Source: Aspergillus flavus (taxonomy: Eukaryota; Ascomycota; Eurotiomycetes; Eurotiales; Aspergillaceae). Taken from it: a DNA stretch of 64,000 nucleotides. The notes beneath the pieces were generated by a model that ran no database searches, had not been told where the DNA came from, and was given only the letters and a program-made list of their open reading frames with translations. Positions 34,512 through 47,744 of this stretch are shown here, in pieces (positions within the stretch are counted from its first letter, which is position 1; each line of letters starts with the position of its first letter). The DNA lies in assembly GCF_009017415.1 (NCBI RefSeq), contig NC_092406.1, positions 620,001 to 684,000 of the forward strand, in the 5' to 3' direction. Both the position numbers and the translations under genes were made by a program.

Positions 34512-36178
34512 TCAATCCTGCTTCAACCCAACCCTCCCCGCCTTCCTCAACCCCAAAAACCCAACAAGCGTACAAACAATCATCGACCCAAACATCGTCC
34601 AAAAGCTCGCCCGATACCCATCCATCAAAGCATACCTCTCCTTAGCAGCCCCAGACTGATCCGTCACCACCGTCGAAATAACCTGCAACACCGCAAGTCC
34701 CAGGGCACTTCCGAACTGCGCCGAGGTGTTGAACACCGCGCCAGCTAGCGCTTGCGTATCATCTGGAAACACATCGGTGATGACAATCAGACCGACGGTA
34801 AACAGCGCATCGAAGCTGACGGGCTGCAGGATCTGCGCGAAGAAGGCATTACCCCAATATGGCCAGGAAGGTTGGATGACGGCCATGAGGAGGGGGGAAC
34901 CCGCGCAGAGAAGCGAGGTGATGGTTACGATCCAGACGGCGCGGATTTTGTGGACGAAGAGGCCGATGATTAGGTTTAGGAGGGCGCCAACTATGAGACT
35001 TGGGAGAATGCGGATGGAGGCTTGTAGGGCTGAGAGGTATTGGACTTCTTGGAAGCTGGGGTGTTGTTAGTAGGGTGTGGGCTTTGGGGATTGGATAATT
35101 GTGGGGCAGCTTACAATAGACTGGCAAAGAGTTCCATGGAATTGAGGACTGCGTTGGATAGGGCGACTGTGGCGCAGACGCTGGAGAAGGAGGTGTTTCT
35201 CCATAGAGAGTTCGGGATTAGGGCTACTTTGTTTCGTTTGACCCGGTGGTGGGATGAGATGATGAAGAGTGGCAGGGCGATTGCTGCCAGGCATAGGATG
35301 ACGATACTGTCGACTGACTTTATGCGGGACGGGTCCGCGCTTACGATGCTGTTGTCTTGTTAAGTTTGGTTTAATGTTATTTGCGGGGGCAGTACTTACG
35401 CCAGGAGGTAACAGAGTAGGGCCATGAATGCGGAGGCCAGAAAGGCGCCGAGCCAGTCGATCTTCGTCCGGACATTGTGGAGAAGGCTCTCATCTTGAAC
35501 GGTTTTATTCTTGGGAATTGTCCATACTGCAATAACTGCGAAGAAGAGAGTGATTCCTCCGGCGATGTACCATCCAGCTCGCCAGCCAATTGTGTCAACT
35601 AGAACGCCACCCACGACCAGTCCGAGGGAGAAACCGAGCGGTTGGCTGAGGCCGATGCATGAGAAAGCAAAATTACGGCCTCTGCCTTGGGGCAGGAGCT
35701 GGGTGATGATAGAGACCGAGGAGGCCAGATGAAAGGCGAGGCCAACACCTTGAAGCGCTCTCATTACTACCAGCCCTTCGCCATTCTGTGCTAGTCCTTG
35801 CCCAATCATCAAGGCTCCGCTGGAGAAAGATCCGACCAGTTCAACCCATCGTGGGCCAATGGTATCGGCAATAGAACCGGCGAGGAGAAGTGTCGACGCA
35901 GTGGCAAGACTGCTCACAGATGAGGGCCAGAAAGCTAAAGAAGATGGCAGCTCAAGATCTTTCGTGATAGTCGGCAGCGCGATAGTGACCAGGCCATTGA
36001 TCAAGCTTGCCGTCAGAGTGACTCCGACGAGCTGGACTATGACAACAACCTGTTGCAGACGAGTCTTTTTGATTGTTTGTCTCCCCACCGAAGATACTGA
36101 TGATACGGAAGATGCCAAAGGTGGCGAGTCGATTTGCGCCGTCATCGTTGTTGTAGTAGTCGGTGCCATTTTGGCCAT
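34512..36178 (-). CDS. MFS transporter, 14-helix DHA2-like, 518 aa, three exons
   Basis: Exons 36178-35400, 35348-35115 and 35055-34512, with introns 35349-35399 (51 nt) and 35056-35114 (59 nt), make one frame of 519 codons. The N-terminus is a Thr/Ser-rich cytosolic tail. The first helices include GLVTIALPTITKDL and the A-like region SIADTIGPRWVELVG. Motif C-like glycines (LSQPLGFSLGLVVGGVLVDTIGWRAGWYI) are typical of drug:H+ antiporters, and about 14 hydrophobic segments are visible. It probably exports a small toxic or secondary metabolite at the plasma membrane. An upstream in-frame ATG at 36292 would add 38 residues; MAKMAPTT at 36178 is the more usual start. It stands alone. Confidence 0.9.
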
Positions 36179-37840
36179 AGAATTGGTTCTCGGGAAAAAG
36201 GCGGAAATGCCTTGATACCGGTCATCGTGGGCACCTGGAGTCGGAAAAATTTGGCCCGGTTGAAAATATGGAGACGCGAGGGCTTTTAGCAACTCAATTA
36301 CTTAATGGGATCCAGTTGTTCTCCGGAGAATATTTGATAATCTGATTAGATCGCAGTCTAGCCGAATGGAGTAATACATCTTACGAATGATATTTTCGTT
36401 ACACTTTCACCTTGTCGGGAGATTATCGAACTTTATTTACGCATCTCAGCAGATTGCAGCGCCTGAGTAGAGATCCTGGCAAATAATATCTTAGCCCAGG
36501 GACGAACAATCCTCAGATAATAAGTATTCGCCAGCATACTGTGAATCAATGACATCTTCGGAGGTGAAATATACATACCCATCGGCTGTCTATAAGGTTG
36601 GATGGATCAACGCTCATTCGCTGAGTCTAGAACCCGGGTCTGTCTGGTGAAACTACTTGAACTGAAATCATGCCATCGTCCAGCATTTGTCCGAGAATAA
36701 AATTCTGTAGCCAGTGGTTTAGTCGGAATCCCTCCGAGTCTTGGCTCGGAGGGTCGTGCCCAGTTCGGCAAATTTCGTTATCTGTTGGCCAATTTTTCAT
36801 GATGGAATATGCACTCAAGGTCACGGAAGCGCCTGACTGGTGGCTAGCATGAAAAGAGAATTGCTTTCCTGGCCAGGGTGAAGTGGTCGCATATTGTGCG
36901 CATCTCCACACAGACACCATTTGTTACTCATGACTCCGAGCAGCCCCACAGGTACTGTAGGTAGAATAGTCCAGTCTAGGCTGGAGCAATGTGTAATAGA
37001 GTTTGACAATTCCGAGGCTCTTCGCCAATCTCCGAATTGCCACGAGGGGAATGTGGGAAACTCGCCAATGATCAGAATGCCCTTGGTGGGTACTGGCTGA
37101 AAGTTCCCACATCGTGTGGTTGTCAGCCCTAACCGCTGAGTCTTTGACACGTGCCGCACGGTCGCAATTCTCAGCGCATCAACAGGCCTAGAATTTAGAA
37201 TATACCCCATCCTTAGCCAATGTCATACTTTATCTAAGCTTCAGATAACATAGAGCTTATCGTTTTGTGTGGGCCCCGTAAGTATAACCCGGGATCTTAT
37301 GGATACCTCCCTTATCGATCATTTCATATTCAACGCACGAACTTTAGTATTTGTTGCGTCGTAGAGGCTGGATTTGATGAGAAGAACAACCTGCAAGAAT
37401 AATGGGAGAAGTCATGTGTATATACTAGGTAGAGAGAGCTGTAGTAAAGATGGTAACCCCCGGTAGGGTTGGCGGGTAGCACAATTAGTGACCGTCCGAC
37501 AGAGAATCCCAGCACCGTTAACGAGTGAAACGCTACATGGTGCAGGACCATGCCCTAACATGTACGACGTGCACCCTTGTCTGTATGTGACTCTTCAGAG
37601 TCCGTTACACAGAATATCAGATTGATGACATCACAGGTAAGGTTACGGCGGTTGTACAATATATATGCAGAAGTTTCATATATAGAAAAGCGTGTGGGTA
37701 TATTGATTAAGTTGGATAGTAAACACTACTCGTGGTTAATGCCATCCCACGCCGTAGTTACATTGCAGCAGAGAAGACAAAGGGAAGTTAATATATGCAG
37801 AGAGCTAAGTCATAGCCGGGGAATTGTAGAAAAGGGGTGA
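36179..37840. other. Intergenic region with weak coding-like frames
   Basis: Minus-strand frames at 36627-36920 and 36821-37210 are 97-129 codons long but show no convincing family. One contains a GDAHNM string faintly like the FAD-site GD motif of monooxygenases, too weak to call. Confidence 0.35.
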
Positions 37841-39760
37841 TTAAGAAGAAAAGTGAGGAGCGTTCAGGAAGAGACCCATAAGGCATCCACCGAGAGTGCC
37901 AGCAATAGGAATAGTCATAACCCATCCAATCATGAGCAGGAGGACTCGTTGCCAGTTCACGGCCCTCCAGGTACCGTTGCAAAGACCGACACCGACGGTA
38001 GCACCCGTGATACACATCGAAGTCGACACTGGGAGGGAATACTGCGAGAAGACGAGAACGGTCAATGCGGCACCCAACTCCATGCAGCAACCACGACTTG
38101 GCGAATGGTAAGTAATCTTGTTACCCATGACTATGAAGAAATAGTAATTAGTGAAATGATATCAATATAGTATCGACCGAAATCGCTTACCCTTCATGAT
38201 ATTATAGCCATAGGTGATGAGACCAGCAGAGATGGTGAGGGCAAGAACAGCGAGCTGCCAGACGGGCACCGGAGCCTTGGACTGCTGGGCATCGCCAGTC
38301 TTCCAGGCAGAGTACATCACGGCCCAAGGACCCACTGAGTTTCCAATGTCGTTGGCGCCGTGAGCGAAGGAAGCAGTGCAAGCGGTAAGAATCTGAACGA
38401 ACGAGTAGGTGTGCTCGACTTCATTGGGGTATTTCGGGGCGTGTGCGTATACCCGGGCCATGCGCTCACCTTCTGGAGTGCCGTGGACACCAGACTGAGC
38501 GGCGTGGATATCGTAGTTCATACCATAGAGAAGACCAACAGTGATCATAGCCGGGACACGTTTGGCCAGCCGCAACATGTTCCTCCATTCATAGATCTCA
38601 CCAGCGCCCATCGGATTATCCCGCAAGGTACGCATCGCCCAACCGAGGGGGCCACGCTTCTTCATGAGTCTTGCATGGAACCGTGCCTCTCCCTGGGCGA
38701 CGAGCTCCTGGTAAGTGGCCTGGGTTTCGGCCATGACCAGGGCCTTTTCCTTCGTTTGGGTTTGGTCCTTACCAGGCTCTCCAGTCGTGGAGCCAGCAGT
38801 GGAGGGGACAGATGCCATGTCATCGTGGTCGTCCTGGACGACGGCGTAGTCGGGAACCTTTGCTTGTTCTCCCACGTTCGGAGACGCGCGGTTGAGAAGG
38901 AGGGGGCCCATGATGAACATCCACCACTTCACGTCCTGGTCTTTCTTGATCACACGTGCATGCACAAACGGAACGAAAAAGATTGCCGATAGCAGGGCGA
39001 CACCACCACCACAACCCAATGTCACGGCCGCAATATACCAACCAGGCTTCTTGCTCAGACCCAAGCTGGGAGAGCCCTTGTACACAATGGAAAGGGTACA
39101 GATGGTTGCGGCCACGAGGAACCAGAAGGGGGAGGTATAAACCGCCCAGGGGACAGGGTTCTTACGCATGTGGACAATGACTTTGATCAACATGTAGATA
39201 ATGGCACCGAACGCACCAGAGATGACGGGTGCCATTCCCAGACCGGCAAAAATGGCACCGAGACCCTTTCCATGATTCCAGCCCCATTGAACCTTGGATG
39301 CGCCAGCGGTAGCAACACCAACACCAGCAACAGCGGAAACGAGAGAGTAGGTGGAGGAGACGTGAGTGGAGTGTTTGGTACACCACATGACCCAGGAGGA
39401 GGCGGCAGCGAGGGCACAGGCGAATGCCATCAATTGAACCCCAGCGTCATCTCGGAAGGCGGACACAGGAATAATTCCGTTCTTGATGGTATCGGCGGTA
39501 CGGGCGCCGACACAGACGGCTCCGAGGAACTCGAAGATTGTACCGAAGATCATGGCCTGTCGGTAGGAAATGGAACGCGACGACACACTAGTCGCCCAAG
39601 AGTTTGCGACATCGTCTGAATAGAAGGGTTAGTAATGTCTGTGACACCTTTCTGCCGATCAATGAGATGGCGACTCACTTGCACCGTTATTGTAGGCGTC
39701 CAACAAGGCAAAGATTGTGCCGATGGCAAACACGTAGGTATACTCGTCGAGCACAGCCAT
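37841..39760 (-). CDS. pho89: Na+/phosphate symporter, PHO89/PHO-4 type, 598 aa, three exons
   Basis: Exons 39760-39679, 39615-38191 and 38130-37841 are joined over introns 39616-39678 and 38131-38190 into 599 codons. The two signature repeats of the PiT family are both present: NNGANDVANSW near the N-terminus, formed across intron 1, and SFAHGANDIGNSVGPW in the C-terminal half, reflecting the inverted duplicated fold. A large hydrophilic central loop (about residues 280-370, with acidic and Thr/Ser-rich stretches) is typical of the fungal high-affinity permeases. It imports phosphate with Na+ at the plasma membrane and in relatives is induced by phosphate starvation. The start at 39760 (MAVLDEYTYVF) matches the family N-terminus; the longer in-frame ATG at 39928 is unlikely. 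Confidence 0.93.
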
Positions 39761-42700
39761 GTTGACCGAGAGAGTTAACCGGGTTAACTGATGCTCGTCA
39801 AATGAAAGAGGATGAGATGTGCGTAGAGAAGAAAAGAGAAAGAAGGGGGACAAAGATGACCGGAGACAAGGTTTTATGTAGGTGACCGTCCGTGTAGGGT
39901 TGTATATGAAAAGTGGGACGGCGTCCAACGGAGGCGTTCACCACCCAGTGGCAACCTTTGGCGCTAGTCTACTTAGCTGTACGGTCAAGCCCCGACGGTG
40001 GAAAGTTTCGATACGATGGGGGCTTCTTGTCTGAATCCAAGAATTCTAGGCACTGGGAAGAGTGGTCGGCACCCACGTGGCCCCTGACTTGGATATGCAA
40101 CCCTGGATGAAGGAAAAAACAAGAAATCGAACTCGATATTTCTCTAAGGGATGGAGATGAAAGGAAAAGAGGGGAATTGATGTTGACATGACAGTCAAGT
40201 CTGCGACAAACCAACGCACGTAATTCTCCGAGTCGGGCCCTATAGCCCCTGGGACCAAGTCCTGTCACTCCCTCCCTACACTAGTCCTACTGCGAATACT
40301 CTAGTAAGTCCTTCTGGATTGTGACAGAACTCGTGTCTCACCTTGTCGGAGCGCCCGCTAGGCAATACGAGGGTGCCTTTTCCACCTCATGACGGTGGGA
40401 TTGCATCTGGACGGTGGTCTCCAGCCGGGACACGTTCCTCGCTCGCGGAGTCTGATTCGTAGCCGTGGTCTCACAGCGCAGTTACGCCCGTGGCTTGGAG
40501 CTGACCAGAGCTTCATCCATGACCGGCGTACTTGGCACCCTTGGCAGAGGTCAATGGCTATCTTATATGGCGATACGTCTCAATATCTTCCTCCGGGATC
40601 AGCCTTGGCATCGGAGCTGCGCTGACCCAATCAGCGGGCCCGCAGCTCCCACGAGCTCACGGTCGACTCCCCGCTTGGTCCATGCGTCGTGGTTGCCAAG
40701 ACTCCCTCCCATGCGTGATTTAATTAAGCCTTCAATGACCATTGGCTGCAGGCTCGGCAGTCCCTTATTCATTTGATATCAACCCGGTTCTGGAAACTGT
40801 CACGGATCAGGGAATCTTCCATGGCCGCATTAAGATGAACGGCGGATGTGGTAATTTCACCTCAATTATCCGATACTGCAATGGCACGTGCCTTCACCTT
40901 GAGATCAGTATGGACTACGAAGTATAATAGTATTTAATCTCAAGATCACTAGGTAGTGTTTACTTGACATCATAATTGTAATGAGTATTAGTGATAAATA
41001 CTCTTTGTCTTCTTCTTCTCTTTTTTTTTTTCTTTTTTTTTTTTTTGTATCATCATTATTAGAAGAGAGAAACTAGGGTGGCATGTACCAGGGTCATACA
41101 ATTCACTCCCCCCACGTGCCTGGTACTGCTCCTGCTGCTCGACCCCCAACTACTGCACGTGCCCTTTGTTTCATGAACCAGTTCCTCCAGAATCCTTTGA
41201 GTAATACCACTGACCATCAGTTCCACCTATCGTGTATATCACTATAACAGGTGCACCAATTGCCTCCACTTCATTTGTCCGCCATCATCCTCGCTTCCAC
41301 CCCTCGGATCTGCATCTGGATTCCTTCTAGCCTGTCCGCTCCGGCGTCGCTGCGCCTGGCGACTGGTAGGTTTAGATTTTGATTTGCCACAAGACGCGCA
41401 GTAGTGTCTTCTGTAGGATCGCTAACCTGTTCACTCTATTCGTCAGGCTGCGAACCACGGGGTGATCGTTGCATACAAACTCGACAGGGTGGATGTGACC
41501 TTTTGCCCTCCCGTTACTCTGCCCGTGTTCTTCCACAGTCTCGGAACAAAAACCTTGGTATGCCTTGGCTGCGGCGTGCGACACACCATCTGCTGATGCT
41601 CGATGACCGACTTCCCGCTCTTTCTGCCTTGCAGAGCCTCGATCCTGTGCCACATCATGCATTCAGAGCGAAAAGAACCGTGTTGCCTGAGTAAGCCATA
41701 TACTTACAGGGCAACAGATGTAAGTCACACCTTAGATGGGCCGAAGTCCTTATGCTGCGTAGGTTCCGTGCCCTGTGTACTCCCAAAGCAAACGTCATAA
41801 CGCAACTCAAAAGATTTCACTATTGAGTTTGTCGGTTTCAAGATCTCATTACTTGCGAGGCAACCAACACCAATTACCATATTGCCACTGTCCTTAGCGC
41901 CATTTCAATCAATTGCTAGCTTTTGCGGACGCCACTACAGCTCCCATTGATGCGCCTATTTCGCTAAATGTCTAATAGCATGATGATGTGAAAAGAAATC
42001 GTCGATCCGCCACCTCTATGCGCCACCAAGACGGTTGCCAGGACGCTAGAACAAGGGTGATCCAAAACTAAGAGCCTACTAAAAGCGGCTGAGCGTCGTG
42101 TTACCCCTTGAACGCCTTGTTGGACGGTTGAGTCGCATGAGCCTTCCTAAATAGAATACGAATACTAATAACCCTCTTACTGAACTACAGACAAAATTCT
42201 CTTCCCCCACCATTCTGACCATTCGTGATATATTGGATTTCTCGTCTGAAACACTTTACAGCGGTTCGAACGTGATCGGGCATCGTCGTGCGGCGGGACT
42301 CCCGATCTGTGATATTCCATACTAACCGCCGTCATGTGCCAGTCATCCTCCCTCTAACCCTAATTCCAGCCTTGGTGGCTTTGTCGACACATCCTGAGCA
42401 ACTCTCAGGCCCCGAAGAAAGAATTCAGAACCGAGACTTGCCAACTGTCATGCGTATGAGGTCCTCAATGGCGATGTATCGTGTCCGATCACACCGATAT
42501 TCCTGCCGCGAGGTATTCAGTCAGCGGCTAAAGATGGGCAACTATAATCTCGTCTGTCAGGTGGTTCTACCAGCACGGTCCAAGCGTACTCTCTGAGGGA
42601 GCTGGGCACCATATCTGAAGAATCGTACTGATGTGGTCTATCCTCAGTGTATGTTCATTAGTGGCTCTTCGTACTCGTCGGACACGTATCGTAGGTTTGT

Positions 42701-44478
42701 TTTCAGACAAAGGGAAGTGAACCTTTTTGCAAAACACTCCCTGGTGAAAAGGACTTTCCATTAAGCCATCCAGCTTGTATGCGTTGGCTATTTCACGAGC
42801 TGTGAATCGTTATGCAACACCGACAGAGAAGAAACCCTCCCTACACTGCACTGGTCAGCGCTCAGTGGACCCGCTAGAAGGTGCATCACAGCACAGGCTA
42901 CTCCTTTGCCATAGTATTTCACTGCATATTATTTAGACGTAAATTCCGCATTCTCTCTTTCCCTTTGCCACCCCGTTTCTTCTTCTCCCTCTTTTCCTTC
43001 ATCTCTATTTATTTTCATTCTACTTCCAATTTTTTATTTTTTTGGTTCTTGTTATGAGCCATCTCCTCCCCGCCCACGTATCCAACGAGGCTGGGACCGA
43101 AAAAATTTCATTATAAAGGAAAGAAATCATACTCAAAAGGGGAAGGAAAACCAGTCTCGACATTACATCAAGTCACTAACAGTATCTGCCATATAAGCTA
43201 GCCGATTTCAGCATGCCGTTAAGCATATAGCGTTGAGAACCTAGATATAGAACTACGACTGATATCTATTAATAGAGAGAGTTAGCGATGAAAGGTTTTC
43301 ACTGAACATCAATCCGGAGATATTTTGCTCAGAATACTAGCCGTTAGATGCTTTGCGTCGTTATGAGTTGCCCATAATTCTTAGTCACTTTGTTCCTGGG
43401 ATTATCGATGTTCTTTTGTGCCTACAGCATAGGTTTGTTACAAACTATGTAACTTGTTATAACTGTACCATTTCCCCCGTTGGTTAGTATACCCTGTGAT
43501 GGACAGGAGATGTGCTGGGTTTGACTTTTGTTCGTATTATGTTCTCAGTATACTATTGATTTCTGCCTTGGAGCCACAAATAAATATATATCTCGGGAAT
43601 TTCCACGAATATAACTGACACGCAATGGAATAAAAGAATAAAGTCAAAGGTAAGTTTTCCATAGAGATGCTGAACAAAAACAAAAAGAAATCTTGAGTAG
43701 AAATAATTTAAAAAAAAAGGAAAAAAAAGGAAAAAAAAGAATCTTCTCGTGTCAAAAAAACACCTTGAGCAATAAGTAAGCATGTGCCAAGAAAATCTCC
43801 GGCGCGGACCAGACTATCGGTGATCGCGCCGAGTTCCAAGCACATTCTCTTCAACGAAGTCAAAACATGCCCCGAGAGATATAATATCCGTCGTTTTCCG
43901 CCTTGCAGAGGTAGAAGACACGTGAGGGTGCCATGTCCGCAACAAATGCCGAAATTCAGGCTCCAACCAGGGCGACACTAGTGAAGGAACCCCGCACTCT
44001 TTGGTATGACGGGATTGGTCAATGCCACTTCATCCCGGCGATCTTGCTTGGATCTGGCCCAAAGCCCACTTTGGAATCCGGGGTAGTTGGAGTATTGCTG
44101 TTCATCAACAACCCACGCTTGTCTGGCCTGCAGTTAATTTAACTAGTTATAATCTGGAGGAAGTCATGGTATTCAACATGCCTTTCCGTGTGCCTTCCAC
44201 TGACGTGCTACTTGGCACAACATGACATACCTCGCGCAGCAAGGGACTCTCGCACAACCTCGCTGAGTCGGGAACAAGCGCCAAAGTTGGACGATACTAC
44301 GCAAGGCTTGGCCCAGAGGGGTGACCCCACGTTTCGAGGGAAGGTTTGGGGACTCGGGGTAGCTCAAAGCATGGACTTTCTGTGTTTATAAGCAGGTCGA
44401 TACCCTTCGTGTCCCCGAAAACTGCTCGGCTGATTTAGGTTTCTGCTTTTCTACAGGTTTCCTCACATCCCTTTCAAA
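39761..44478. other. 4.7-kb gene-poor region
   Basis: No complete gene is supported. Frames of 60-107 codons occur on both strands without motifs or splice logic. A polypyrimidine tract lies at 41005-41047 and a purine-rich tract at 43700-43740. Part of it is GC-richer (40,300-41,800) than its surroundings, but I see no terminal repeats or transposase motifs. Confidence 0.4.
41005..41047. repeat. Polypyrimidine (CTT/T-rich) tract
   Basis: About 40 nt of CTT and long T runs interrupted by single C. Low-complexity sequence. Confidence 0.7.
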
Positions 44479-46378
44479 ATGAGCAACCCATCTGCGTTTG
44501 ACCCAGAGAAACCGTCGAGTTCAGCCTTGGAAAATGTAGCCGAAAGCTCTCTGGAAGCCGTGGACGAAAAACGGCCGCACGAGGAGGCACTGCCAACTTA
44601 TGATGTTGAGATGGAGAATCGAATCCTCCGCAAGATGGATCTTCGTATCATTCCAATGCTGGCTGTCCTGTATCTGCTCGCTTTTCTGGATCGGGGAAAT
44701 GTTGGCAATGCGAAAATTGAAGGATTGTTGGAGGATTTAAATCTTACGGGGCCGCAGTACAATTGGTGCTGTATGTGCTTCCCCTCAACGCATCAAATAT
44801 GACGTTATGAACTCACTATCAGTCCTTGCAGTGACGGTGTTCTTTTTCACGTATGCTGCGTTCGAGCTGCCGAGTAACCTGTTGCTGAAGAAGATGAGAC
44901 CGTCAAGGTGGTTACCGTTACTCATGGTCGCGTGGGGTATTGTCATGGTATATCGCCGATGCTCATAGTATTTGCAATAAGGTGACTGACAGTTTCTGAA
45001 ATAGACGTTGATGGGGGTTGTCCATAACTATGCAGGATTATTATCGACGCGAATCTTCCTCGGTGTTGCTGGTGAGCATAGAGCCATGTGACCCAACGAA
45101 TCATGTTCCGCTTGGACTAACTGTGTCAATTTACCAGAGGCTGGTCTTTATCCCGGAGTTGCATACTACATTACCCTGTGGTACCCTCGACACCGGGCTC
45201 AGTTCCGACAGGCGTTATTCTTCAGTGCTGCCAGTATCGCCGGTGCATTCTCGGGACTCTTAGCATACGGAATTGCAGTAGGTACCGTTGCAATCTCAAT
45301 GGAAGAGCCTCAATAACGTATTGAATAGAAAATGGATGGGGTTGGAGGCTACGCCGGCTGGCGCTGGATTTTCATCCTCGAAGGCCTGCTCACGATAGTA
45401 GTAGCTTTCATTGCTCCCTTCGCCATCCACGACTCTCCTGAAACCGCGGGATTCCTTACAGAAGAAGAACGAAAATTCGTGATCCACATGCTGCGTACAC
45501 AAAACACAGGAGGAACTGCCGAAGCCACCGAATTTCGCATGAAATATGTTATTGATGCCCTTCTCGACTGGCAGATTTATGTGTCCATTATCGGTATGTC
45601 TCCATCCACGAATTGCACTACCAATGCTGATAAAGTAGTTTACTGGGGAGTCACCTGTCCTCTCTATGGTATCTCGCTTTTCCTCCCCTCGATCATCAAG
45701 GATCTCGGATATACCTCGTCAACAGCTCAATTGCTCACCGTCCCAATCTACATCACGGCGGCGGTCGTTGCTGTTATCGCGGCGTGGTTATCAGATCGCC
45801 AAAAACAACGGTCGCCGTTTGTTCTCTTCTTCATGGGCCTCATTGCCGCCGGATTCATCATCGTACTTGCCTCAACGGGCAGAGGCGTCCCGGGTGTGGT
45901 TTACTTCGGGGTATTCGTTTCGGTTGTCGGTATGTATATTGTCTTTGTCATTGGGAAACAACAGTCTGACAGGAACAGGTATATATCCCGCCTTTCCCGG
46001 AAACATCACCTGGCTCAGTGCCAATCTCGCCGGCGACTACAAGCGTGCTTCCGGGATGGCCATTCAGATCGGGCTGGGTAATATGGCTGGTGGTAAGGCA
46101 TTTATCTGAAAATACGATTCCAATTTGAGATAAACATGATGCTAACAAAATCAGCCATGGCATCGAACTTCTACCGCTCTCAAGACGCACCGAAGTATAT
46201 CCTCGGGCATGCCTTGGAACTGGGCTTCTGTGTCGCTGGCATGATCGCGGCGGTGATACTTCGCCTGTCGTACCAAATGATCAACCGGAAACGAGATCGG
46301 ATAGATCTGTCAGGATATGATGAGGCGGAGATGGAGAAGATGGGGGATCGGTCGCCGATATTTCGATATATGTTATAG
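44479..46378 (+). CDS. MFS anion:cation symporter, Dal5/allantoate-permease-like, 502 aa, eight exons
   Basis: Exons 44479-44770, 44832-44947, 45005-45071, 45138-45277, 45329-45593, 45639-45929, 45979-46092 and 46155-46378 together make 503 codons. The acceptor of intron 5 could be three bases earlier, adding one Val. Family features are RKMDLRIIPMLAVLYLLAFLDRGNVGNAKIEG at the first helix, LTVFFFTYAAFELPSN, RIFLGVAEAGLYPG, GWRWIFILEG, VYWGVTCPLYGISLFLP and the C-terminal ASNFYRSQDAPKY. These are standard for fungal ACS-family uptake carriers of organic acids, vitamins or nitrogen compounds such as allantoate, nicotinate or pantothenate. Twelve helices are expected, at the plasma membrane. The gene appears intact and is isolated from other genes. 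Confidence 0.92.
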
Positions 46379-47295
46379 AAGAATGGCAGATGCGATGCGA
46401 TTCTTTCTTCTGTTAGAGTGCAGTGATGGTTATTTTGTGATGGTCCGGACAGTCCTGATGTTGAACTTTTATAATTAGTACCGTTAATCTTGGCAATCAT
46501 ACGTATAGAGATACAGGCCTTGACATTCCGGATAATTCTCCTTGCTGACCAAGAAGGAGTTCCAGTAAGAATAGGACAAGAGAAGTAGATATGGGTCAAC
46601 CGAGAGGATGTCGACCAAGCGAAAAAGAAAAAGGAAAAAGAAAAGGGAGAAGAAGAGGGAAAAAAGAAGAAGCTCTACTATGTTGGTCAATGATTAATAA
46701 TATATCGTTGAAGAGGATGATACCGTAGGAAGTAAGAAAACAGAGCAGCCGGCACCTGAAGCCCTTCCCTATAAACCACGTGATCTGCACACAGGTGAAA
46801 TAAACATTTGTATGTAAAATTACAGCCTCATTAAGAGAAATCACGTTCTTCGGTTTTAAGGCTCAATCTCCGGCTACCTTACCCCACGGCAGCCACGTTG
46901 ACGTGGTCATGGGTGGCCTATTTTCTTTCCCCGATTATCATTCGCTGTTGCATGCCAGTATTTTGTCGTGGATGCCACAAGACAACATGAAACAACAAAA
47001 AAAAAATTCACTTTTGAAACATGAACCCGAAATGGCGATATGCACTCGCTAGAACAAAACCCAAGCCAACCCAAACCAACCTATCCGCCATACAAAGAAT
47101 ACAACATAAAGTATATACATGTGTTTTAAACAATAAACCCCAGAAATGCCTAATGCCCTATCCCCAAGCCCAATGTATCCATCCCAATGCATAATTCAAC
47201 ATGTTTTTGTGCTGTGGCCCGGTGAAGTGTACAACGATCGTCAGAAGTGTGTGTGTGTGTGTGTGGCATATGTAACGTGAGGTCGAATAATGGGA
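46379..47295. other. Intergenic region
   Basis: No supported gene. It is A-rich at 46620-46660 and includes a (GT)n stretch at 47247-47264. Confidence 0.45.
47247..47264. repeat. GT dinucleotide microsatellite
   Basis: About nine GT units just beyond the 3' end of the small membrane-protein gene. Confidence 0.7.
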
Positions 47296-47702
47296 TTATG
47301 TGCAGGCGCTCAAGATTTGAGAACGAATGAGAGTCAAGGCGTCGACTTGATTGGGCGTTATTGTTATTTTCTCCATTCTTTGGTGGAATTGCAGGACGAG
47401 AAGCTGTTCTATTGAGGCATTGTGCTGATAATGAGGAAATGGGGGAAGGGTCGGGTGGGCTTCATATTCGATGACTCCATATTCAAGGTCTACTGGAGAC
47501 AATCGCGGGGTTAACAACATAGTTCCAAAAAAGGGATCCGGGGTGTGGGGCAGCTCGGGCTCGGGTGAGGTCACTAACTGGGATTGTGATTTTTTCGTGG
47601 ACGACGGAAATATTTCCAGATCATGAGAATGGAAGGCGGGCACGACACTAGTAGGGCTACAATCGCGATGATTGCCTCGACAGATATCATGCCGTATATC
47701 AT
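47296..47702 (-). CDS. Small single-pass membrane protein, 106 aa, two exons
   Basis: Exon 1 (47702-47579) and exon 2 (47492-47296) join over intron 47493-47578 (GTTAGT..TCCAG) into exactly 107 codons. The N-terminus MIYGMISVEAIIAIVALL continues through CPPSILMIW, a hydrophobic segment followed by a basic stop-transfer (KYFRRPRKN). The rest is a soluble tail ending LTLIRSQILSACT. Short fungal proteins with the same VEAIIAIVALL...CPPS start are familiar to me from ascomycete genomes as uncharacterised proteins. The unspliced alternatives are a 42-aa peptide from exon 1 alone or a 115-codon frame in exon 2; the spliced form explains both. Function unknown. Confidence 0.6.
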
Positions 47703-47725
47703 ATAATCGCGGCGTGGAGACGAGA

Positions 47726-47744
47726 CGTATGTATGTATGTATGT
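47726..47744. repeat. ATGT microsatellite
   Basis: About four to five ATGT units just upstream of the small membrane-protein gene. Confidence 0.7.

Noticed and set aside
36821..37210. 129-codon minus-strand frame with a GDAHNM string
   Set aside because: Only a faint resemblance to the FAD-monooxygenase GD motif, with no dinucleotide-binding motif nearby.
43700..43740. Purine-rich A/G tract
   Set aside because: Simple low-complexity sequence without other structure.
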